Of a DNA stretch of 64,000 nucleotides, positions 34,992 to 43,021 are shown piece by piece. This stretch comes from Pseudonocardia kunmingensis (GTDB lineage: Bacteria > Actinomycetota > Actinomycetes > Mycobacteriales > Pseudonocardiaceae), in the NCBI RefSeq assembly GCF_006716445.1, contig NZ_VFPA01000001.1, positions 496,001 to 560,000 on the forward strand. The letters are read 5' to 3'. A program made the translations under genes and the position numbers. Every line of letters starts with the position of its first letter. Position 1 is the stretch's first letter. A model generated the notes under the pieces. It saw only the letters and a program-made list of their open reading frames with translations. It was not told the origin of the DNA and made no database searches.

Positions 34992-35498
34992 ATGGACGCC
35001 GACATCACCCTGCACGTCGACGGCCGGCCGCGGCAGGTCACCGTCGACACCCGCACCACCCTGCTCGACGCGCTGCGCGAGCGGCTGGGGGTGATCAGCC
35101 CGAAGAAGGGCTGCGACCACGGCCAGTGCGGGGCATGCACCGTGCTGCTCGACGGCCGGAGGGTGCTGTCCTGCCTCGTACTGGCCGTCACGCGGAACGG
35201 CCACGAGGTCACCACCGCCGACGGGCTCGCACCCGCCGGGGCGCTGCACCCGGTGCAGCAGGCGTTCCTCGACCACGACGGGTACCAGTGCGGCTACTGC
35301 ACCCCCGGCCAGGTGTGCTCGGCGGTCGGTGTCCTGGACGAGCTCGACGCGGGCTGGGCCAGCATCGTCACCCCGGACGGCGCCGAACCGCACCTGGACG
35401 ACGAGGAGGTCGCGGAGCGGATGAGCGGCAACCTGTGCCGCTGCGGCGCCTACGCCGGCATCCGCGCGGCCGTCACGTCCGCGGGAGGCGCGCGATGA
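34992..35498 (+). CDS. Mo-hydroxylase 2Fe-2S subunit (PaoA/YagT-like)
   Basis: 168 residues. N-terminal plant-type ferredoxin fold with KGCDHGQCGACTVLLDG and SCL, plus the alpha-helical second cluster YQCGYCTPGQVCSA and GNLCRCGAY. Eight Cys as expected for two [2Fe-2S] clusters. Electron-transfer subunit of a xanthine-oxidase-family enzyme. ATG at 34992; its stop overlaps the FAD subunit start (ATGA). No Tat signal, so the enzyme is cytoplasmic. Confidence 0.92.
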   Translation: MDADITLHVDGRPRQVTVDTRTTLLDALRERLGVISPKKGCDHGQCGACTVLLDGRRVLSCLVLAVTRNGHEVTTADGLAPAGALHPVQQAFLDHDGYQCGYCTPGQVCSAVGVLDELDAGWASIVTPDGAEPHLDDEEVAERMSGNLCRCGAYAGIRAAVTSAGGAR

Positions 35499-36496
35499 GG
35501 CCGTTCGCCTACGAGGCTCCCGGCGACGCCGCCGACGCGGTCCGGGTGGTCAGCGCCGACCCGGAGGCGGCGTTCCTCGCGGGCGGCACCAACCTCGTCG
35601 ACCACCTGAAGCTCGGCGTCGCGGAGCCGGGGTTGCTGGTCGACGTGACCGCGTTGACCTCCGCCGAGATCCGCGACGACGACGGGGGCGGCTTGTGGAT
35701 CGGCGCCGGCGTGCGCAACAGCGACCTGGCCGCCGACCGGCGCGTCCGCGAGCGCTACCCGGTGCTCGCGCAGGCCCTGCTCTCGGGCGCGTCCGGGCAG
35801 CTGCGCAACATGGCGACGACGGGCGGCAACCCGTTGCAGCGCACCCGCTGCGTCTACTTCCAGGACGTCACGACGCCGTGCAACAAGCGCGACCCCGGCT
35901 CGGGCTGCGCCGCCGTCGGTGGCGCGACGCGCGGGCACGCGGTGCTCGGCGCCTCGCGGCACTGCATCGCCACCCACCCGTCGGACATGGCCGTGGCCCT
36001 GGCCGCGCTGGACGCCCGCGTGCACGTGCTCGGCGTCGACGGCGAGCGCACGCTGCCGTTCGTCGACCTGCACCGGCTGCCCGGGGACCGGCCCGAGCAG
36101 GACACCGTGCTGTCGCACGGCGAGCTGATCACGGCGATCGACCTCCCGCCACTGCCGATGGCCCGCCGCTCCCGCTACCGCAAGGTGCGCGACCGCGCCT
36201 CCTACGCGTTCGCGCTGGTCTCCGTGGCCGCCGCGCTCGACGTGGCCGGCGGGGTGGTGCGGGACGCGCGGGTCGCCTTCGGCGGCGTGGCGCACAAGCC
36301 GTGGCGCGCCCACCGCGCCGAGGAGGTCCTGCGCGGGGCGGCCCCGGACGTCCGCAGCTTCCGCGCCGCAGCCGACGCCGAGCTCTCCGACGCCCGCCCG
36401 CAGGACGGCATCGACGGCGGCAACGCGTTCAAGATCCCGCTGCTGACGCGCACGCTCGTGGCGGTGCTGCGCGAGCTGGCCGTCGAGGAGGCGTGA
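35495..36496 (+). CDS. Mo-hydroxylase FAD-binding subunit (PaoB/YagS-like)
   Basis: 333 residues. FAD-binding segments FLAGGTNLVDHLKLGV and the GATTGG-type loop here read MATTGGNPLQRTRC. The Cys set TRCVYFQD, TPCNKRD, GSGCAAV and SRHC matches the extra [4Fe-4S] site of PaoB/YagS, which separates this type from CoxM. Overlaps the 2Fe-2S gene by 4 bp and is followed by the Mo subunit with a 1-bp gap. Confidence 0.9.
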   Translation: MRPFAYEAPGDAADAVRVVSADPEAAFLAGGTNLVDHLKLGVAEPGLLVDVTALTSAEIRDDDGGGLWIGAGVRNSDLAADRRVRERYPVLAQALLSGASGQLRNMATTGGNPLQRTRCVYFQDVTTPCNKRDPGSGCAAVGGATRGHAVLGASRHCIATHPSDMAVALAALDARVHVLGVDGERTLPFVDLHRLPGDRPEQDTVLSHGELITAIDLPPLPMARRSRYRKVRDRASYAFALVSVAAALDVAGGVVRDARVAFGGVAHKPWRAHRAEEVLRGAAPDVRSFRAAADAELSDARPQDGIDGGNAFKIPLLTRTLVAVLRELAVEEA

Positions 36497-36497
36497 G

Positions 36498-38591
36498 ATG
36501 ACCGAACTGCTGGAGCCCCACGCCATCGGGCGCGACCTCGTCCGCCGCGACGGCGCCGACAAGGTGCGCGGCCTGGCCGTCTACGCCTACGAGACCCCGG
36601 TGGAGCACGCGGCGTACTGCCACCCCGTCCAGTCCCGCATCGCCCGCGGGCGGGTGAACGCGATCGACACCGCGGCCGCCGAGGCGCTCGAGGGCGTGCT
36701 GGCCGTGCTCACGCCCCTGACCGCGGAACGGCTGCCCGCAGCCGAGGACGCCGAGCTCGCCGTGCTGCAGAGCACCGACATCGCCTTCCGGGGCCAGTTC
36801 GTGGGCGTGGTGGTCGCCGAGACCTCGGAGGTGGCACGGCGCGCCGCCGACCTCGTGCACGTCGACTACGCCGACGACACCCACGACGTCACGCTCGCGG
36901 CCGACCGCGACGACCTCTACGCCCCGGAGAAGGTCAACCCGGCGTTCCCGACCGACACCACCGAGGGCGACGTCGAGACAGCGCTCGCGGAGGCGCCGGT
37001 GACCGTCCGGCAGACCTACACGACCGCGATGTACCACAACAACCCGCTCGAACCGCACGCCACGACCGCCTTGTGGGACGGCACGTCGCTGACGCTGTGG
37101 GACTCCACGCAGGGCGTGCACCCGGCGCGCAGCGCGATCTGCGCGGTGTTCGGCCTCGACGCGGAGCGGGTGCGGGTGATCTGCCCGTACGTGGGCGGCG
37201 GGTTCGGGTCGAAGGGCGTGCCGCACGCCCACGTGGTGCTCGCCGCGCTGGCGGCCCGCGCCGTGCCCGGGCGCGCGGTGAAGCTGGCGCTCACCCGCCA
37301 GCAGATGTTCTCCCTCGCCGGCTACCGCACCCCGACGATCCAGCGCGTCCAGCTGGGCGCCGACCGCGAGGGCCGGCTCTCGGCGATCGCCCACGACGTC
37401 GTCGAGCAGACCTCGCGCATCAAGGAGTTCGCCGAGCAGACCGCCGTGGTGAGCCGGCACGTGTACGCCGCGCCGCACCGGCGCACCACGCACCGCCTCG
37501 CGGCGCTCGACGTGCCGGTGCCCTCGTGGATGCGCGCACCCGGCGAGTGCCCGGGGATGTTCGCGCCCGAGGTCGCGATGGACGAGCTCGCCTGCGAACT
37601 GGGCATCGACCCGGTCGAGCTGCGGATCCGCAACGAGCCCGACGTCGACCCGGAGTCGGGCAAGCCGTTCTCCAGCCGCAGGCTCGTGGAGTGCCTGCGC
37701 GAGGGCGCCGCACGCTTCGGCTGGGCCGGCCGCGACCCGCGTCCGGCTGCGCACCGCGAGGGCGGCTGGCTCGTCGGCACCGGCGTCGCGTCCTCGATCT
37801 ACCCGGCGATGCGGCAGCCCTCCAGCGCGGTGATCCGGTTCGAGCGGGGTCGCTACGTGGCCCGGATCGGCGCCGCCGACCTGGGCACCGGCGCCTGGAC
37901 CGTCCTCCCGCAGATCACCGCCGACGCCCTCGGCGTGCCGAGCGAGGACGTCGACGTGCTCATCGGCGACACCGACCATCCCACCGCCTCGGTGGCCGGA
38001 GGGTCGTCGGGGACGTCGAGCTGGGGCTCGGCGCTGGTCGCGGTCGCGCGGGCGTTCCGCGACAAGTTCGGCACCGAGCCCGACGACGGCGACGAGATCG
38101 ACGGCTCCTCCGGGCCGAACCCCGAGGCCGAGCAGTGGGCGATGTTCGCGTTCGGCGCGCAGTTCGTCGAGGCGCGCGTGCACGCCGACACCGGCGAGAT
38201 CCGCGTGCCGCGGGTGCTCGGCGTGTTCGACGCCGGGCGCATCGTCAACCCGCGCACCGCGCGCTCGCAGTTCCTCGGCGGGATGACCATGGGCCTGTCG
38301 ATGGCGCTCGAGGAGGAGAGCGTGCTCGACCCGCGGTTCGGGCACGTCGTCAACCACGACCTCGCCGAGTACCACGTGGCGGTCGACGCCGACGTCGGCG
38401 ACGTGCAGGCCCACTGGCTCGACGGCGCCGACCCGCACGTCAACCCGATGGGCGCCAAGGGCATCGGCGAGATCGGGATCGTCGGCACGGCGGCCGCGGT
38501 GTCGAACGCCGTCCACCACGCCACCGGCGTGCGCGTCCGGGACCTCCCGATCACCCTCGACAAGCTGCTGGCGGCCCTGCCCGACACCTGA
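36498..38591 (+). CDS. Mo-cofactor subunit of xanthine-oxidase-family oxidoreductase (PaoC/YagR-like)
   Basis: 697 residues. MoCo-binding landmarks include VVGGGFGSKG-type here read PYVGGGFGSKGVPHAH, SWMRAPGE, and the C-terminal GAKGIGEIGIVGTAAAVSNA with the catalytic Glu. Length and partner set fit the periplasmic/cytoplasmic aldehyde oxidoreductase PaoABC family. Substrate may be aromatic aldehydes or N-heterocycles. No XdhC-like or cofactor-maturation gene (paoD) is visible next to it, so maturation would be supplied elsewhere. Needs molybdate, cf. tupABC. Confidence 0.9.
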   Translation: MTELLEPHAIGRDLVRRDGADKVRGLAVYAYETPVEHAAYCHPVQSRIARGRVNAIDTAAAEALEGVLAVLTPLTAERLPAAEDAELAVLQSTDIAFRGQFVGVVVAETSEVARRAADLVHVDYADDTHDVTLAADRDDLYAPEKVNPAFPTDTTEGDVETALAEAPVTVRQTYTTAMYHNNPLEPHATTALWDGTSLTLWDSTQGVHPARSAICAVFGLDAERVRVICPYVGGGFGSKGVPHAHVVLAALAARAVPGRAVKLALTRQQMFSLAGYRTPTIQRVQLGADREGRLSAIAHDVVEQTSRIKEFAEQTAVVSRHVYAAPHRRTTHRLAALDVPVPSWMRAPGECPGMFAPEVAMDELACELGIDPVELRIRNEPDVDPESGKPFSSRRLVECLREGAARFGWAGRDPRPAAHREGGWLVGTGVASSIYPAMRQPSSAVIRFERGRYVARIGAADLGTGAWTVLPQITADALGVPSEDVDVLIGDTDHPTASVAGGSSGTSSWGSALVAVARAFRDKFGTEPDDGDEIDGSSGPNPEAEQWAMFAFGAQFVEARVHADTGEIRVPRVLGVFDAGRIVNPRTARSQFLGGMTMGLSMALEEESVLDPRFGHVVNHDLAEYHVAVDADVGDVQAHWLDGADPHVNPMGAKGIGEIGIVGTAAAVSNAVHHATGVRVRDLPITLDKLLAALPDT

Positions 38592-38596
38592 TCCGG

Positions 38597-39733
38597 TCAG
38601 GCCGGGTGCAGGAGCGCCTCCCCCGACACCGGGTCGAAGACGTGCGCGCGCCGGGCGTCCACGACCAGCTCGGCACGGGCGCCCTCGCGCAGCGCCGAGC
38701 CGCCCGGCACGCGCGCCACCACGGAGGCCCCGTCGGCCTCCCCGGGCACGGTGACCTCGGCGCTCACCACGGCGTCGGCACCCGGCCGCTCCACGCGGCG
38801 CACCGACACCGGCAGCGCGACCGAGGCCGGATCGGCGCCCGGTCCAGCCTCCGCGACGTCCTCGGCGCGCAGACCCAGCAGCACCGGCGCCCCGACATGG
38901 GCGGCGAGCCCAGCCGGCACCGGCCCCCAGAGCGGGAGAGTGCGCCCGCCGACCTGGAAGCCCGCGCAACCGCCCGACGCGACCAGCCGCGCCGGCAGCA
39001 GTCCCAGGCCGGGCCCGCCGACGAACTCGGCGACGAACACGTCGGCCGGAGCCCGGTACACCTGGCGGGGCCGGTCGAGCTGGCGGATGCGGCCGTCGTG
39101 CAGCACGGCGAGCCGGTCGCCGACGGCCATCGCCTCGGCCTGGTCGTGCGTGACGTAGAGCGCGCCCACCCCCGAGGTGCGCACGGCGTCGACGATCGTG
39201 CGGCGGGTGCGCGAACGCTCGGCCGCGTCGAGGTGCGCCAGCGGCTCGTCGAACAGGAACGCCCGCGGCGTGCGCACCAGCGAACGGCCGACACCGGCGA
39301 GCCCGTTCTCCCCGGCCGACAGGGTGCGGGGCAACCGCGGCAGCAGCCGGACCAGCCCCAGCAGCCTGCTGCGGGCCGCCACCCGCCGGGCCGCCTCGGG
39401 CGGCGCGACGCCGAACGCGCCGGCCGAGCGCGTGAGGTTCGCGGCCACGTCGAGGAACGGCACGAGCGACCCTTCGCGGAAGACCATCGTGACGTCGCGC
39501 CGCGCCACTGCCACGCCGGTGACGTCCTGCCCGGCCACCAGCACCCGGCCCCGCCGGACCGCCTGGAGCCCCGCGACGGCCCGCAGCGCGGTGGTCTTGC
39601 CGCTGCCCGACGGCCCGACGACCGCGAGCACCTCCCCGGGACGGGTCAGCAGCGTGACGCCGCGCAGCGCGGGCTCGCCGCCGTAGGTCACGGTGACGTC
39701 CTCGAGCCCCGTGCGCTGCTCCCCACCGTCCAC
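38597..39733 (-). CDS. ABC transporter ATP-binding protein, MalK/UgpC-like, atypical motifs
   Basis: 378 residues with a C-terminal TOBE-type region, like CUT1 sugar importer ATPases. Walker A GPSGSGKT (40-47), Walker B FLFDEP (159-164) and H-loop THDQAEA are intact. The Q-loop has Arg86 in VFREGSL where Gln is expected, and the signature is LSAGENGLAG (138-147) instead of LSGGQ. Alone: no permease or binding protein is next to it. Convergent with the Mo subunit gene (5 bp). It may serve a distant importer or be a divergent paralogue; ATPase activity is uncertain. Confidence 0.8.
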   Translation of the reverse strand: MDGGEQRTGLEDVTVTYGGEPALRGVTLLTRPGEVLAVVGPSGSGKTTALRAVAGLQAVRRGRVLVAGQDVTGVAVARRDVTMVFREGSLVPFLDVAANLTRSAGAFGVAPPEAARRVAARSRLLGLVRLLPRLPRTLSAGENGLAGVGRSLVRTPRAFLFDEPLAHLDAAERSRTRRTIVDAVRTSGVGALYVTHDQAEAMAVGDRLAVLHDGRIRQLDRPRQVYRAPADVFVAEFVGGPGLGLLPARLVASGGCAGFQVGGRTLPLWGPVPAGLAAHVGAPVLLGLRAEDVAEAGPGADPASVALPVSVRRVERPGADAVVSAEVTVPGEADGASVVARVPGGSALREGARAELVVDARRAHVFDPVSGEALLHPA

Positions 39734-39853
39734 GAGGTGGAACGCTAGCCACGCCCCGCACCGCTGTCACCCGAGTTGGGTCGCAAGATCGCAGGTCAGA
39801 GGCCCGATAACCGCTTGACGACCGCAGCTCCGATGTTCGCTCCGCAAGCTCCG

Positions 39854-40966
39854 CTAGCCGCTCGCCACCGCCGGCGACCCCGTCGCCCGCGCCGTGTCGA
39901 GCACCCGCGCGGCGATCCGTTCCCGGTGCGCCGCGGCGCCGCCCAGCAGCGCGGCGTCGCTCACGGCCCGCTTGAGGTACAGGTGCGCGGGGTGCTCCCA
40001 GGTGAAGCCGATCCCGCCGTGCAGCTGCACGGCGTCGGACGTCACCCGCTGGTAGGCCTCCGAGCAGGTGGCCTGCGCGATCCCGACGGCGAGGTCGGCG
40101 TCGTCGCTCCCGTCCTGCAACGCCCACGCCGCGTGCTGGGCGGCGGAGCGGGCGTGCTCCACGAGCACGAACATGTCCGCGCACCGGTGCTTGACCGCCT
40201 GGAAGGAGCCGATCGGACGCCCGAACTGCAGCCGGGTGCCCGCGTAGGCGACGGTGAGGTCGAGCATCCGCTGCGCCCCTCCCACCTGCTCGGCCGCGAG
40301 CAGCGCCCCGCCGACGTGCAGCGCGGCCGTGACGGCGCGCCCCGCATCGGCGCCGGTGGCGAGCAGGCGCGCCGGCGTGGCGTCGAACCGGACCCGGGCC
40401 TGGCGGCGCGTGCGGTCCAGGGTGGACAGCGGGGTGCGCTCGCCGCCGTCGGTGGCGTAGAGCGCGAGGCCGTCCGGGGTGCGCGCGGGCACCAGCAGCA
40501 CGTCGGCCGCACCGTCGACGACCTGGGCGACCTCGCCGGTGAGCCGGTGGCCGTCGGCGGTGACGGTCGGGTCCGTGGCGGTCAATGCGTCGGCGGGCAC
40601 GGCGAGGGCGCCCGTGCGCTCCCCCGCCACGAGTGCGGGGAGCAGCTCCTCGCCCCCGGCCGCGACGAGCGCGGGGATCGCGAGGCCGACCGTGCCCAGC
40701 ACCGGGCCGGGCACGAGCGCCGCACCGAACTCCTCCGCGACGATCGCCTGGTCGACGATCCCGCCGCCCGCGCCGCCGCGGTCCTCGGGCACCGCCAGCC
40801 CGAGCACGCCCAGCTCGCCGCCCAGCCGCGCCCACAGCGCGGGGTCGTGCCCGGTGTCGCTGTCCATCAGCCGCCGCACGGTGGCCTCGTCGAACCGGTC
40901 GGCGCAGAACTGCCGCACGGCGCTGCGCAGGTCCTGCTGCTCCTCCGAGAACAGGTACTCAGCCAC
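39854..40966 (-). CDS. acyl-CoA dehydrogenase (second subunit)
   Basis: 370 residues from a GTG at 40966. ACAD fold: EEQQDLRSAVRQFCADRFD at the N-terminus, VGGALLAAEQVGGAQRMLDL, YAGTRLQFGRPIGSFQAVKH, and QLHGGIGFTWEHPAHLYLKR. Overlaps the upstream ACAD gene by 8 bp. Adjacent unequal ACAD pairs in actinobacteria often form alpha2-beta2 heterotetramers acting on steroid or other bulky acyl-CoAs; that fits here but is inferred. No other steroid gene is present. Confidence 0.88.
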   Translation of the reverse strand: MAEYLFSEEQQDLRSAVRQFCADRFDEATVRRLMDSDTGHDPALWARLGGELGVLGLAVPEDRGGAGGGIVDQAIVAEEFGAALVPGPVLGTVGLAIPALVAAGGEELLPALVAGERTGALAVPADALTATDPTVTADGHRLTGEVAQVVDGAADVLLVPARTPDGLALYATDGGERTPLSTLDRTRRQARVRFDATPARLLATGADAGRAVTAALHVGGALLAAEQVGGAQRMLDLTVAYAGTRLQFGRPIGSFQAVKHRCADMFVLVEHARSAAQHAAWALQDGSDDADLAVGIAQATCSEAYQRVTSDAVQLHGGIGFTWEHPAHLYLKRAVSDAALLGGAAAHRERIAARVLDTARATGSPAVASG

Positions 40967-42143
40967 GGGGGATCTCCTTCCACGGCTTGCCGGCGTCGGC
41001 ACGCAGGTCACCGGGCAGGCCGAGGATCCGTTCGCCGAGGATGTTGCGCAGCACCTCCGAGGTGCCCCCTTCGATCGTGTTGGCGCGGGCGCGCAGGAAC
41101 CGCTGCTGCACCGGCCCGCGGTAGTCCTCCATGCGCGTGATCTCGCGCTGGGTGTAGTCGCCGTAGAGCGTGGCCTCGGGCCCGATCAGCTCCATGCAGA
41201 ACTCGTAGACCTGCTGGTTGAGCTCGGCGTTGACGAGCTTCGCGATGGAGCCCTCCGGCCCCGGCGAACCCGTGGTGGCCGAGCGCCGCGCGCGCTCGTC
41301 GGTGAGCCGCTGCGCCTCCGCGCGCGTCCACAGCGCGGCGAGCCGGTCGCGCAGCACCGGGGTGTGCCGCTGCGGGTAGCGGGCCCACAGCTCCACCGCC
41401 TCGGCGATCGTGCCCTCGCCGCGCACGGACGACGACCCGCCGATCGCGGAGCGCTCGTTCATCAGCGTGGTCATCGCGACCCGCCAGCCGTTGCCGACCT
41501 CGCCGAGGCGGTGGGAGTCGGGGATGCGGGCGTCGGAGAGGTAGACCTCGTTGAACTCGGCCTGCCCGGTCATCTGCCGCAGCGGCCGGGTCTCGACGCC
41601 CGGGGCCTGCATGTCGAGCACGAAGTAGGTGAGCCCCTTGTGCTTGGGCTGGTCGGGGTCGCTGCGCGCGAGCAGCAGGGCGTAGCGGGCGCGGTGCGCG
41701 AGGCTCGTCCACACCTTCTGCCCGTTGACGACCCACTCGTCGCCGTCCCGGACCGCGGAGGTCGCGAGCCCGGCGAGGTCGGACCCGGCCCCGGGCTCGG
41801 AGAACAGCTGGCACCAGATGTGCTCGGTGGTCGCGAGCGGTCGGAGCAGGTCGCGTGCCAGCTCCGGGGAGCCGTGCTCGAGCACGGTGGCCGCCGCCAT
41901 CCCGTGGCCGATCGGGTTGAGCGAGAACGGGTTCGGCCCGCCCGCCTCCTGCAGGATCGCGTCGGCGGTGGCCTGCAGCCCCCGCGACACCCCGAGGCCG
42001 CCGAGCCCCTCGGGGAAGTGCACCCAGGACAGGCCGGCATCGAAGCAGGCGCCCAGGAACTCGCTCGTGGGCAGCGAACGGGGGTCGTGGGACTCCACGA
42101 CCTTCCGGGCGGCCTCCTCGACCCTGGCGCGGTCGTCGTCCAT
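40959..42143 (-). CDS. acyl-CoA dehydrogenase (first subunit)
   Basis: 394 residues from ATG 42143 with GGAGGTG Shine-Dalgarno. Flavin and acyl-CoA motifs: CQLFSEPGAGSDLAGLATSA, DEWVVNGQKVWTSLAHRA, NERSAIGG, and the C-terminal TIEGGTSEVLRNILGERILG. FadE-type member whose partner is the overlapping downstream gene. Acts in beta-oxidation-like desaturation of an unknown CoA thioester with electron transfer flavoprotein as acceptor. Confidence 0.9.
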   Translation of the reverse strand: MDDDRARVEEAARKVVESHDPRSLPTSEFLGACFDAGLSWVHFPEGLGGLGVSRGLQATADAILQEAGGPNPFSLNPIGHGMAAATVLEHGSPELARDLLRPLATTEHIWCQLFSEPGAGSDLAGLATSAVRDGDEWVVNGQKVWTSLAHRARYALLLARSDPDQPKHKGLTYFVLDMQAPGVETRPLRQMTGQAEFNEVYLSDARIPDSHRLGEVGNGWRVAMTTLMNERSAIGGSSSVRGEGTIAEAVELWARYPQRHTPVLRDRLAALWTRAEAQRLTDERARRSATTGSPGPEGSIAKLVNAELNQQVYEFCMELIGPEATLYGDYTQREITRMEDYRGPVQQRFLRARANTIEGGTSEVLRNILGERILGLPGDLRADAGKPWKEIPRG

Positions 42144-42265
42144 GACACCTCCGTGCCGACACTCGCTGACGGTCAACGCTGACCGTAACGGATCGCGCGG
42201 TGCCGGTCACCGGTTCCGCGGCACGGGCCGGCCCCGGCGTGGTGCGCGGGGCCGCCCCTCGAGCT

Positions 42266-42318
42266 CTGACGAGCGGCACTCTCGTCGGCTAGGGACCGAC
42301 GAGAGTGCCGTTCGTCAG
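42266..42318. terminator. hairpin repeat (copy 2), overlaps the GNAT stop
   Basis: 23-base arms (42266-42288 and 42296-42318) with a 7-base loop. Apart from single differences this is the hairpin at 19271. It encodes the last residues of the GNAT protein (NGTLVGP) and its TAG. Probably a terminator of the GNAT transcript. Confidence 0.7.
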
Positions 42319-42783
42319 GGCGGGACGGGGTTCCACCGCGCGTTCGTAGCAGACCGAGAGCGTCGAGTTCGCGTAGTGGCCGTAGTTCTCGATCCTCCGG
42401 TAGCCGTGGCGCTCGTAGAAGGCCATCGCGTCGGGCTGCGCGGTGCCGGTCTCCAGGAGCAGGCGGGTCCAGCCCCGACGGGCGGCCTCCGCCTCCAGGG
42501 CGGCGAGCACGGCCCCGGCCACCCCGCCGCGCCGCCGCTGCGGCACCACGTACATGCGCTTCACCTCGCCCGCGCCCGGCTCCAGCTCCCGCAGGGCCCC
42601 GCACCCGACGGCGGCGCCGTCCGCGTCCCGGGCGAGCAGGAACACCGTCGTGTCCGCGGCCGTCGGCGCCGGACCCGGCTCGCTGTCCGGGGTGCCGTAC
42701 CGGGCGGCGAGCTCGGCGCGCTGGGCCTCCCGCAGCGCGGTGGCCTCCGGGTGGTCGAACGGGACGGTCTCGATCCGCAGCAC
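42289..42783 (-). CDS. GNAT-family acetyltransferase
   Basis: 164 residues from a GTG at 42783. Acetyl-CoA motif A is GEVKRMYVVPQRRRGGVAGA with a Gly-rich pyrophosphate loop; DAMAFYERHGYRRI is typical of motif B. A longer upstream reading frame would start inside the nested-palindrome repeat, so I keep the GTG next to the conserved sequence. Substrate unknown. The C-terminal tail comes from hairpin repeat copy 2. Confidence 0.87.
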   Translation of the reverse strand: MLRIETVPFDHPEATALREAQRAELAARYGTPDSEPGPAPTAADTTVFLLARDADGAAVGCGALRELEPGAGEVKRMYVVPQRRRGGVAGAVLAALEAEAARRGWTRLLLETGTAQPDAMAFYERHGYRRIENYGHYANSTLSVCYERAVEPRPALTNGTLVGP

Positions 42784-42820
42784 GCCCCGACCGTACGACG
42801 CCGCCGCCCCCGGCAGGTGA

Positions 42821-42888
42821 CACACCGATTTCGGTGCTCACACACCGACTGCAGTCGGTGTGTGAGGCACGAAGTCGGTGTGTGAGCG
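42821..42888. repeat. nested palindrome repeat, copy 1
   Basis: Outer arms CACACCGA and TCGGTGTG enclose a perfect 30-bp palindrome (42837-42866) made of CTCACACACCGACTG and its complement, centred on CTGCAG. Lies upstream of the GNAT gene. Related copies at 42950-43015 and 48246-48315. Confidence 0.85.
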
Positions 42889-42949
42889 AGCAGCACACCA
42901 CGGCTGGTCCGCCAGCGCCACCGTGCACCTCGCATCGATCACCGCTGTC

Positions 42950-43015
42950 GCACACCGACATCTGCGGTCCCGCACCGACTGCAGTCGGTGCGTGGGACAC
43001 GAAGTCGGTGTGCGA
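42950..43015. repeat. nested palindrome repeat, copy 2
   Basis: Inner perfect 22-bp palindrome (42971-42992; CGCACCGACTG and complement) inside arms GCACACCGAC and GTCGGTGTGC. Ends 7 bp before the rhamnulokinase stop codon (43022). Same layout as copies 1 and 3. Together with copy 3 it brackets the rhamnose operon. Confidence 0.85.
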
Positions 43016-43021
43016 GCGGGC

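Noticed and set aside
42821..43015. Two short repeats read as a CRISPR
   Set aside because: Only two units, palindromic, no spacer regularity and no cas genes.
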